Positions 1-6,645 of a stretch of DNA of 64,000 nucleotides are shown here, piece after piece (the stretch's first letter is position 1; each line of letters opens with the position of its first letter). Below the pieces are notes generated by a model that saw only the letters and a program-made list of their open reading frames with translations, was not told the DNA's origin and searched no databases. A program made the position numbers and the translations under genes. Source of the stretch: Acidobacteriota bacterium (lineage in GTDB: Bacteria > Acidobacteriota > Holophagae > Holophagales > Holophagaceae); NCBI GenBank assembly GCA_016195985.1, contig JACPYP010000007.1, positions 186,001-250,000 of the forward strand, in the 5' to 3' direction.

Positions 1-689
1 GGCACCATGCCCAGCACGTTGAGCTGCTTGCCCAGGAATCGCTCCGTGGCCGCCTGCAGCTGGTCGATGGTCTCCTGGGCCTCGTCGGCGCTCTGCCCGT
101 TGTTCACGAGGAGCCACAGGGGCTTGTTGGCCTCGCGCAGGTGCAGCACCTTCACCATGGCGTAGGCGTCCACCAGGCTGGTGGGCTCCGGCGTGGTCAC
201 CAGCACCACCTCCTGAGCGGCCATGAGGAGCTTCAGCACCGAGTCGTGGATGCCGGCCGCCGTATCGATGAGCAGCCAGTCGGCGGTTTCGGCCACGCGC
301 TGCAAGCCTTGCACCAGCCTCAGCTCGCTCATGGTGTCCAGGCGGGTGAGTTCCTGGATGCCGCTGCTGGCCGGGATGATGCGGATGCCCATGGGGCCTT
401 CCAGCAGGATCTCTTCGATGACCTTCTCGCCCCGGAGCACGTGCTCCAGGGTGTACTTGGGCGACAGGCCCAGCAGGATGTCGAGGTTGGCCAGGCCGAA
501 ATCCGCGTCCATGACCACCACCCGCTGGCCCTGTTGGGCCAGGGAGAGGGCCAGGCCCGCGACGACGTTGGTCTTGCCGACGCCGCCCTTGCCGGAGGTG
601 ATGGCCACCACGCGGGCGGCGAAAAGGGGCGATTCGGGACGCTGCCCCTGGGCCATGGCCCGGAGCCGGGATGCCTGGTCGCTGCTCAT
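1..689 (-). CDS. flhG: FlhG/MinD-like flagellar number ATPase (partial, C-terminus off the left edge)
   Basis: This is a ParA/MinD-family ATPase; 229 residues are visible, starting at the ATG at 689. Residues around 30-40 carry the deviant Walker A motif TSGKGGVGKTN. It is followed by a VVVMDADFGLANLD segment and a switch-like LLIDTAAGI, both typical of MinD and FlhG. The start overlaps the flhF stop codon (ATGA), so the two are translationally coupled. In polar flagellates FlhG counterbalances FlhF to set flagellar number. The flhA-flhF-flhG order supports FlhG over the cell-division protein MinD. The protein should be cytoplasmic or peripherally membrane bound. The 3' end lies outside the window. 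Confidence 0.9.
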   Translation of the reverse strand, partial: MSSDQASRLRAMAQGQRPESPLFAARVVAITSGKGGVGKTNVVAGLALSLAQQGQRVVVMDADFGLANLDILLGLSPKYTLEHVLRGEKVIEEILLEGPMGIRIIPASSGIQELTRLDTMSELRLVQGLQRVAETADWLLIDTAAGIHDSVLKLLMAAQEVVLVTTPEPTSLVDAYAMVKVLHLREANKPLWLLVNNGQSADEAQETIDQLQAATERFLGKQLNVLGMV

Positions 690-2002
690 TCGGCCTCCTT
701 CATGGTCGTGGGAAGAATGAGGTCGGCCACCCGGCGGCTGGTGGCCAGCTCCAGCGCCTCGGGCACTTCTTGGCCCGTGCCCAGGTAGCTGAGGGGCCGC
801 TTCACGCGGGCGAGGGTGCTGAGGATGGGGCCGTAGGTGGAGGTTTCGTCCAGCTTGGTGAAGAGCAGGCGGGTGGGGCGCAGGGGTTCGTAACGGGCCG
901 CGATCTCCGTGAGATCCCGGGGCTTGGTGGTGGCCGACAGCACCAAATGCGTTTCCACCTCGGGAAGTTCCTCCAGCAGGCCCCGCAGCTGGTTCAGCGT
1001 GTCGGTGTCCTTGGGGCTGTGACCGGGCGTGTCGATGAGTACCAGGGCGCGGTCCTGGTAGAAGCGCAGGGCGCTGCGGAGGTCCTCCACCGTGAGGGCC
1101 ACGTGCAGGGGCACTTGCAGGATCTGAGCGTACTGCTGCAGCTGGTCCACCGCCGCCATGCGGTAGGTGTCCAGGGTGAGCAGGGCCACCTTCTGTTTGA
1201 GGTGCAGCTGCGCATAGGCCGCCAGCTTGGCCAGGGTGGTGGTCTTTCCGACGCCGGTGGGGCCGACCAGGGCCGCCACCCGCATCTTGCCCGGATCGAG
1301 CTGGATGGGTGGCGCCACGGGGATGAAGTCGGCGATCACCCGCCGGAGGAAGAGGCGCGCCCGCTCAGGATCCACGGCCCCCGCGGAGGCGTCGCCGTCC
1401 TGGTCCGTGAGGGCCCGCTGGGCGTATTCGCAGAGGCGCAGGGCGATGAGGGGTTCCACGTCGTTGGCCACCAGGTCGCCGTAGAGTTCCAGCAGGCTGG
1501 GGGGGAGCTGCAGCTGGGCCGGGGGCATGCCCTGGCGCTGGATGCGGCTCAGCAGCGCCTTCATCTGATCCAGCTCTTTCAGGATCGAGGCGTTGCGCAG
1601 GTCGTTGTCCTTGAGGGCCGCCACGGCGCCCTTGATCTCCAGCAGCTCCCGGCGCAGGGGCTGCAGATCCATGGCGGGCGCCGGCGGTGGCGTCGGAGGG
1701 GGCGAGGGCGGGGCGGATTCCCGGGCGGACCGGCGCATGGGAGGCGGATCGAGGGGCGGCCGCAGGCCGTAGGTGAGGGAGGGCGCCGTGGACTGGGCCC
1801 CGGTCTGTGCCCCAATTTGGGCCCCGGTCTGGGCCTCATCCACGGCGGCGGTCACCTCGATGACGGCTTCCTCGCCGAGGCCAAGGGCCGCGGGCTTCCG
1901 GCGGGTGCGGGTGGACAGGATGAAGGCCTCCTCGCCCATCTCCTTCTTCACGATGTCCAGGGCTTCCTGCATGGATCCGGCTTCGAAGGTTTTCACGCGC
2001 AT
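686..2002 (-). CDS. flhF: Flagellar biosynthesis GTPase FlhF
   Basis: This 438-aa SRP-type GTPase has the usual three-part FlhF layout. A basic N-terminal region opens with MRVKTFEAGS. A low-complexity Gln/Ala/Pro linker follows at about residues 55-110. The NG GTPase domain carries the P-loop GPTGVGKT at about 247-254, then LLTLDTYRMAAVDQL, DTPGHSP and TKLDE. DTPG replaces the more usual DTAG at the G3 box. FlhF places the flagellum at the pole and recruits early basal-body parts. It lies 10 nt after flhA and its stop overlaps the flhG start. The linker contains the tandem AQTG/AQIG repeat listed separately. Confidence 0.93.
   Translation of the reverse strand: MRVKTFEAGSMQEALDIVKKEMGEEAFILSTRTRRKPAALGLGEEAVIEVTAAVDEAQTGAQIGAQTGAQSTAPSLTYGLRPPLDPPPMRRSARESAPPSPPPTPPPAPAMDLQPLRRELLEIKGAVAALKDNDLRNASILKELDQMKALLSRIQRQGMPPAQLQLPPSLLELYGDLVANDVEPLIALRLCEYAQRALTDQDGDASAGAVDPERARLFLRRVIADFIPVAPPIQLDPGKMRVAALVGPTGVGKTTTLAKLAAYAQLHLKQKVALLTLDTYRMAAVDQLQQYAQILQVPLHVALTVEDLRSALRFYQDRALVLIDTPGHSPKDTDTLNQLRGLLEELPEVETHLVLSATTKPRDLTEIAARYEPLRPTRLLFTKLDETSTYGPILSTLARVKRPLSYLGTGQEVPEALELATSRRVADLILPTTMKEAE
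1794..1837 (-). repeat. 12-bp tandem repeat in the flhF linker
   Basis: About 3.5 units of a 12-bp repeat lie inside flhF. Unit 1 and unit 3 (TGGGCCCCGGTC on the plus strand) are identical and unit 2 is diverged. They encode the repeated AQTG-AQIG-AQTG-AQ residues in the linker between the N-terminal region and the GTPase domain. The period is a multiple of three, so unit number could change without breaking the frame. Confidence 0.8.
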
Positions 2003-2012
2003 GCTTGATCCT

Positions 2013-4112
2013 TCACGACACAGTCCCCAGGTTCACGACCCGGACATCCATGGGAACCTCGCTATGGCTCAGCACCACCAGGTGGGGCAGGGCCCGTTCC
2101 AGCAGGCGCCGCAGGTGGGGGCGCACCACGGGGTTGGTGAGCAGCACCGGCTGGGCGCCGGGCAGCATGGCCGTGATGCCGTTGGCGATGCGGGAGAGCA
2201 CCTCTTGCGTGCGGCCCGGCTCCAGGGCCAGGAAGCTGCCCCGTTCGGTTTGCTCGATGCCGCCCTGGAGGGTCTGCTCCAGGCTGGGGTCCAGCACCAG
2301 CACGCCCAGCTCGCCCGTGTCGGACAGGTGCGGGCTGGTGAGCACCCGGCCCAGGGCCTGGCGCACGTACTCGGTGATGAAGCCGATGTCCTTGGTCATG
2401 CCCGCGGCGTCGGCGGTGGCCTCCAGGATCCGGCCCAGGTCGCGGACGGGCACCCGTTCCCGCAGGAGGTTGTGCATCACCTTCTGGAGCGTGGTCACGC
2501 TGATGACGTTGGGGATGAGGTCGTCCACCAGCTTCGGCGAAGTCTCCTTCAGGGTGTCCAGCAGGTGCTGCACTTCGGGACGGCCCAGCAGTTCGGTGGC
2601 GTGCTGCTTGATGAGCTCCGCCAGGTGGGTGGTCAGCACGGTGGCTGGCTCCACCACGGTGTAGCCCAGCATTTGGGCCCGGTCGCGCTGGGCGTCGGGG
2701 ATCCAGTAGGCGGGCAGGCCGAAGGCCGGTTCCGAAGTGGGAAGGCCCGCGAGATCCTCCGTGGCGGTGCCGGGATTCATGGCCATGAACTGGTTGGGTT
2801 GCAACTCCGCCCGGGCGATCTCCTCGCCCCGGAGCAGGAGGCGGTAGACGTGGGGCGCCAGCTGCAGGTTGTCCCGGATGCGCACGGGCGGCACCACGAT
2901 GCCCAGTTCCTGGGCCATCTGCCGCCGGACGGCCTTGATGCGTTCGAGCACGGTGCCGCCCTGGTTCACGTCCAGCAGGGGGATGAGGCTGTAGCCCACC
3001 TCGAGGCCGAGAGGGTCGATCTTGAGCAGGCCCTCCACCCGGTCGGCGCTTTCCGCCGCCGCGGTCCGGGCTTTTTCGGCGGCAGCCGCGTCCTCGGGCC
3101 CGGTGGCTTCCGCCTTGGGCAGTTTCCAGGCCGCGTAGGCCATGACGCCGAAAATGGCGGCCATGACCCAGAAGGGGAAGAGGGGCAGGCCCGGCACCGC
3201 GCCGAACAGGAAGAGGATGGCCGCGGCGATGGCCAGGGGCCGGTGGTCGGCGCCCAGCTGGCCCATGACCTCGCTGCCGAGGCCCGAGGCGTCGGTCCCG
3301 CTGCGGGTGGTGAGGATGGCGCCGCCCACACTGATGAGCAGGCTGGGGATCACCGTCACCAGGCCGTCGCCCACGGTGAGCAGGGTGAAGACCTCCAGAG
3401 CCTGCGCGACGGGCAGGTTGTAGCGGACCACGCCCAGGATGATGCCTGCCACGATGTTGACGGCCAGGATGATGAGGGCGGCCACGGCATCGCGCTGGGT
3501 GAATTTCACGGCGCCGTCCATGGCGCCGTAGAAACCGGCCTCTTCCTGCAGGTCTTTCCGGCGGCGGCGGGCTTCCTGCTCGTCGATGTAGCCCGCGTTC
3601 AGATCGGCGTCGATGGCCATCTGCTTGCCGGGCATGGCGTCCAGGGTGAAGCGTGCGGTCACTTCCGCGATGCGGCCCGCGCCGTGGTTGATCACCAGGA
3701 ACTGGATGGCCAGCAGGATGAGGAAAACGACCAGGCCAATGACGTAGCTGCCGCCCACCACGAACTGGCCGAAGGCCTTCACCATGTGGCCGGCGGCGTC
3801 GGCGCCCTGATCGCCGGCGTAGAGCAGAATGCGGCGGGTGGTGGCCACGTTGATGGCCAGCCGGAACAGCGTCACCACCAGCAGCACGGAGGGGTAGGAG
3901 CTGAATTCCTTGGGGCGGCGCACATACATGCCCACCATCAGGATCACCAGGCTGAGCGTGATGTTCAGGACGATGAGCAGGTCCACCGCTAAGGCGGGCA
4001 TGGGCAGCACCATGACCACCAGCACGATCATGACGAACACGGGTGCAGCGAGATCCGACCGCCTGGCCAGGCGGCCCATGAAAGGAAGCAGACGGTCTAG
4101 AAAGGTCAACAT
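2013..4112 (-). CDS. flhA: Flagellar type III export gate protein FlhA
   Basis: This 699-aa protein is full length for FlhA. The N-terminal half holds about eight hydrophobic segments. Between them sits the conserved cytoplasmic loop with IDADLNAGYIDEQEARRRR and the FYGAMDGAVKFTQRDA segment typical of the FHIPEP family. The C-terminal half is the soluble cytoplasmic domain that docks export chaperones and substrates (segment GLEVGYSLIPLLD onward). FlhA forms the ring-shaped export gate of the flagellar secretion system in the inner membrane. It is followed 10 nt later by flhF. An unusual 283-bp leader made of hairpin repeats precedes its start at 4112. Confidence 0.95.
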   Translation of the reverse strand: MLTFLDRLLPFMGRLARRSDLAAPVFVMIVLVVMVLPMPALAVDLLIVLNITLSLVILMVGMYVRRPKEFSSYPSVLLVVTLFRLAINVATTRRILLYAGDQGADAAGHMVKAFGQFVVGGSYVIGLVVFLILLAIQFLVINHGAGRIAEVTARFTLDAMPGKQMAIDADLNAGYIDEQEARRRRKDLQEEAGFYGAMDGAVKFTQRDAVAALIILAVNIVAGIILGVVRYNLPVAQALEVFTLLTVGDGLVTVIPSLLISVGGAILTTRSGTDASGLGSEVMGQLGADHRPLAIAAAILFLFGAVPGLPLFPFWVMAAIFGVMAYAAWKLPKAEATGPEDAAAAEKARTAAAESADRVEGLLKIDPLGLEVGYSLIPLLDVNQGGTVLERIKAVRRQMAQELGIVVPPVRIRDNLQLAPHVYRLLLRGEEIARAELQPNQFMAMNPGTATEDLAGLPTSEPAFGLPAYWIPDAQRDRAQMLGYTVVEPATVLTTHLAELIKQHATELLGRPEVQHLLDTLKETSPKLVDDLIPNVISVTTLQKVMHNLLRERVPVRDLGRILEATADAAGMTKDIGFITEYVRQALGRVLTSPHLSDTGELGVLVLDPSLEQTLQGGIEQTERGSFLALEPGRTQEVLSRIANGITAMLPGAQPVLLTNPVVRPHLRRLLERALPHLVVLSHSEVPMDVRVVNLGTVS

Positions 4113-4161
4113 ACCGACACCCGCGGGGTGCGGGGCGAGGGCCGTGCCAGGGGCGAGCCGA

Positions 4162-4390
4162 CCCGGCTTTGCCGGGCAGAGCGCGGGGGCCCGGGGGTGT
4201 GCGCGGAGCGCGGAACCCCGGAGGAAGGAGCGGAAAAAGCGAAGCCCGGCTTTGCCGGGCAGAGCGCGGGGGTCCGGGGGTGTGCGCGGAGCGCGGACCC
4301 CCCGGAGGAAGGAGCGGAAAAAGCGAAGCCCGGCTTTGCCGGGCAGAGCGCGGGGGTCCGGGGGTGTGCGCGGAGCGCGGAACCCCCGGA
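4162..4390. repeat. Tandem 83/84-bp hairpin repeat upstream of flhA
   Basis: Nearly three copies of a unit beginning CCCGGCTTTGCCGGGC start at 4162, 4245 and 4329 (periods 83 and 84). Each unit carries that perfect short hairpin. A second, larger inverted repeat follows in each (in copy 2, GGGGGTCCG pairs with CGGACCCCC around a GC-rich loop). Units are joined by a purine-rich GGAAGGAGCGGAAAAAGCGAAG segment. Copies differ at only a few bases, so the duplication is recent or maintained. The array fills the gap between the NlpC/P60-like gene and flhA and would be transcribed as the flhA leader. No coding role is apparent. It resembles REP-type intergenic elements, but no family was recognised. 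Confidence 0.85.
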
Positions 4391-4394
4391 GAAA

Positions 4395-5093
4395 CTAGAT
4401 CTGGATCTCCAGGATGAGGATGCGCTCGCCGGGGCCGAACATGGCGCGCAGGCGATCCATGCCCTCCGGGGTGTCCAGGGCCAGGCGGTGGACCCGGCCT
4501 CCCGGCAGGGTCTGGTAGAACCCCAACCCGGCGTCCGAACGCAGCAGGAGGGCCACGTGGTGGTGGCGCAGGCCGCGCCCCGACCCCCGGTGGAGGGTGG
4601 CGAAGTAGACGCGGTCCTTCCGCCAGCGGCCTGACAGCCGGGTCCAGGCTTCCCTGTCCTGGACCCTGAAACCCTGGAGGGCCCGGCCCGAGGCGCCTGG
4701 GGCCGGCCGGTCCCCCTCCGGAAGCACCCAGCGCCGCTGGCGGCCTTCACTCAGGTTCAGCACCAGGTCCCAGCCGAAATCCCAGTCCTGGCCTCCAGGA
4801 GACCCGGCGCCGCTGTCACCGAGGCGATCCCGGCCCGCCTCGGCAAGGCTGCCCTGGAAGCCCAGCAGGCGCCGGGCCGCCGCCACCGCGAAGCCCGAGC
4901 AGTTGAGCCCCGGCGCGGGCAGGCTCGCGCCGGGCGGGGTGAAGCGCACGAAGCGCCCCTCCGCATCCAGGCCCGCATCCTCGGCATAGGGAATGCCCAT
5001 CAGGTCCCGGAGCGCGGCGGACAAATCCTGGGGGCCGGAGGAGGCGGGCCCCAGCATCAGCAGGCCCAGGGCGGCAGCCGGAAGGCGGCTCAC
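4395..5093 (-). CDS. Exported NlpC/P60-like cysteine peptidase (putative)
   Basis: This is a 232-aa protein if translation starts at the GTG at 5093, which overlaps the stop of the YraN-like gene (GTGA). That start gives a short hydrophobic leader (RLPAAALGLLMLGPASS) ending near residue 20, consistent with export. The segment LNCSGFAVAAAR, with Cys65, matches the catalytic Cys box of NlpC/P60 cell-wall peptidases. HHHVALLL at about 177-184 could supply the His. Cys-His spacing is longer than usual, so the family call is tentative. A longer in-frame reading to 5396 exists but overlaps yraN and looks spurious. The role would be peptidoglycan or other amide cleavage in the periplasm. Confidence 0.55.
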   Translation of the reverse strand: MSRLPAAALGLLMLGPASSGPQDLSAALRDLMGIPYAEDAGLDAEGRFVRFTPPGASLPAPGLNCSGFAVAAARRLLGFQGSLAEAGRDRLGDSGAGSPGGQDWDFGWDLVLNLSEGRQRRWVLPEGDRPAPGASGRALQGFRVQDREAWTRLSGRWRKDRVYFATLHRGSGRGLRHHHVALLLRSDAGLGFYQTLPGGRVHRLALDTPEGMDRLRAMFGPGERILILEIQI

Positions 5094-5464
5094 CGGGGGA
5101 CTCCCAGCGCGTCCCAGCGCTCCGGCGGGTGGAACCGGCAACGCCACCCCGCCCAGCTCACCCGCTGGAAGGAGATGGGGCCGGGCCAGGGCACCCGGTC
5201 CAGCCAGCCGCGCAGGGCCTTCTGGAGCCGCAGCCGCTGGTCGGGGGCCAGGGCCGTGTCGGCGCCCACCCAAGCACCGCGGCGCCGCGCCTTCACCTCC
5301 AGCAGCCTCAGTTCCGGCCCCCGGCTCAGCAGGAGATCCAGCTCCCAGCGGCCCAGTTTCTGACGCCAGGCCACCAGGTCCCACCCCCGGATCCAAAGCA
5401 GCCAGAGGGTCAGCCGCTCGGCCCGCAGGCCCAGGCGGCGGGCCGCCTCACCGCGCCGGGGCAC
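5090..5464 (-). CDS. YraN/UPF0102 family nuclease-like protein
   Basis: This 124-aa protein fits the UPF0102 (YraN) family, small proteins with a PD-(D/E)XK endonuclease-like fold. The expected pattern is visible: GWDLVAWRQKLGRWELDLLL (Glu41, Asp43) followed by LRLLEVKARR (Glu56-Val-Lys58). The GTG start at 5464 overlaps the end of the upstream GNAT gene by 17 nt, and its stop overlaps the start of the next gene. The biochemical role of the family is not settled. The active-site pattern suggests DNA processing in the cytoplasm. Confidence 0.78.
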   Translation of the reverse strand: MPRRGEAARRLGLRAERLTLWLLWIRGWDLVAWRQKLGRWELDLLLSRGPELRLLEVKARRRGAWVGADTALAPDQRLRLQKALRGWLDRVPWPGPISFQRVSWAGWRCRFHPPERWDALGVPR

Positions 5465-5954
5465 GGAGCGGCTCCAGGGCGTAGAACACCGTATCCACGG
5501 GCATGCGGGGAAAGTCCGGAGGCAGATCCCCGGGTTTCACCCGGCGGAATCCGTTGCGCTCGTAAAAGCGATGGGCGGCGCCCATGTGGGGGAGAGTGCC
5601 CAGCCAGAGACCTGGCAGCTGATGGATTGCGGCGTGATCCAGCAGAACGTCCAGCAGGGCCTGGGCCAGGCCGCAGCCGCGCTGATCCTTCCGTAGGAAC
5701 ATCTTGCGGAGGGCGCCGCCGCCGCCGGGGGCCTGTCCGAAGTCGATGAGGCCGATGGTTCCCACCACGCGACCCTGTTCCAGGCCTACCCAGAACCCGC
5801 CCCGCCCTGCTTGGTAGACGTCCGGAATGCGGGCCAGATCCGGTTGATCGGCGGCGGTGATGGGAACGCCGAACTCCAGTTGCTGAATGGGCAGGATGAG
5901 GTCGAGCACCTGCGCTTCCTGGCCCGGCTGGAAGGGCTGGATGACCGCCGCCAT
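5448..5954 (-). CDS. GNAT family N-acetyltransferase
   Basis: This is a 168-aa single-domain GNAT protein. Motif A is RKMFLRKDQRGCGLAQALLD at about residues 83-102, with the acetyl-CoA-binding R/Q-x-x-G-x-A element. A C-terminal AAHRFYERNGFRRV (motif B) follows. The substrate cannot be predicted. The gene lies 3 nt downstream of a small membrane-protein gene and overlaps the YraN-like gene, so it belongs to the same minus-strand transcription unit. Confidence 0.88.
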   Translation of the reverse strand: MAAVIQPFQPGQEAQVLDLILPIQQLEFGVPITAADQPDLARIPDVYQAGRGGFWVGLEQGRVVGTIGLIDFGQAPGGGGALRKMFLRKDQRGCGLAQALLDVLLDHAAIHQLPGLWLGTLPHMGAAHRFYERNGFRRVKPGDLPPDFPRMPVDTVFYALEPLRAPAR

Positions 5955-5957
5955 GGG

Positions 5958-6527
5958 CTACTCGTCCCGCCGGGGCAGCAGCAGGCTGCGCTGCACGCGT
6001 TCGAGGTTGCCGTGGATGCGCACGATCTTCCAGGCCAGAACCATGGCGTAGCCCAGCCAGACCCACAGCAGGCGCGGGTCCACGGGAGTGCGCTTGAGCG
6101 CCTCGGTGCCGATGTCCAGGCGCAGGCCCTGGAGGTACCAGACCACGGCCCCGAAGGCGATGATGAGGTAGCCCCAGCGGATCCAGTAGGGGCGCAGGCC
6201 TTCCTTCACCTTCCAGCGCAGGAGCAGCCAGCGGTCGAAGCGGTCGGCCTTTTCCTCCACGAAATGCAGGGCCACCAGCTGATCCACCAGGGGCGCGTAG
6301 CGATGCACCTTCAGTTCCTGGATCTCCTCCTCGCCGTTGATCTTCCGGAGAAAGGCGGAGCGGATCTTCCCGATGCATTCCTCCCAGGGCGCTTCTTCCC
6401 GCTGCAGCGAGAGGTGCAGCCGCACCAGTCCCACCCAAAGCAGGGCCTGGGCCAGCAGCACCGCCCAGAGGGACCAGCCCTGCCAGCCCTGGGTGCGGAC
6501 GAGTTCGAGAAAGCGGACCAGATCCAT
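5958..6527 (-). CDS. Small membrane protein, unknown function
   Basis: The ATG at 6527 gives 189 aa beginning MDLVRFLELV; a longer form from 6551 adds eight residues. There is one hydrophobic segment near the N-terminus (WSLWAVLLAQALLWVGLVRL). Two more lie toward the C-terminus (YLIIAFGAVVWYL and LLWVWLGYAMVLAW). A charged middle region between them should be cytoplasmic. No family was recognised. The segment layout loosely recalls MotA/TolQ-type proteins, which would fit a flagellar neighbourhood, but no diagnostic residues were identified. It is the first gene of the minus-strand run leading to flhA. Confidence 0.6.
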   Translation of the reverse strand: MDLVRFLELVRTQGWQGWSLWAVLLAQALLWVGLVRLHLSLQREEAPWEECIGKIRSAFLRKINGEEEIQELKVHRYAPLVDQLVALHFVEEKADRFDRWLLLRWKVKEGLRPYWIRWGYLIIAFGAVVWYLQGLRLDIGTEALKRTPVDPRLLWVWLGYAMVLAWKIVRIHGNLERVQRSLLLPRRDE

Positions 6528-6543
6528 GGGCACCAGCTTAGCC

Positions 6544-6577
6544 GGGGCCAAGGGAAATCCGGGGCCAAGGGAAATCC
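6544..6577. repeat. 17-bp perfect tandem duplication
   Basis: Two adjacent identical copies of GGGGCCAAGGGAAATCC lie just upstream of the small membrane-protein gene (minus strand). They are probably in its 5' leader or promoter region. No function is evident. Confidence 0.85.
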
Positions 6578-6591
6578 GGGGATGGGGACTC

Positions 6592-6645
6592 AGAGTGCCG
6601 AACAGAACCCCGATGACCCCTTGGGCGGGGGGTGTTCGGCACTCT
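6592..6645 (-). terminator. Stem-loop at the 3' end of the lipoprotein gene
   Basis: A perfect 13-bp inverted repeat, AGAGTGCCGAACA (6592-6604) and TGTTCGGCACTCT (6633-6645), encloses a 28-nt loop. The right arm abuts the stop codon of the minus-strand lipoprotein gene. There is no T-tract, so it is a candidate 3'-end stabilising stem or factor-dependent terminator rather than a classical intrinsic terminator. Confidence 0.5.

Noticed and set aside
1773-3992. A 739-codon plus-strand open frame
   Set aside because: It is antisense to flhA and flhF; the His/Gly/Gln-rich translation is typical of a shadow frame.
4395-5396. A longer 333-aa form of the NlpC/P60-like protein
   Set aside because: The extra N-terminal residues overlap the YraN-like gene in another frame and lack any family match; the GTG at 5093 gives a signal peptide.
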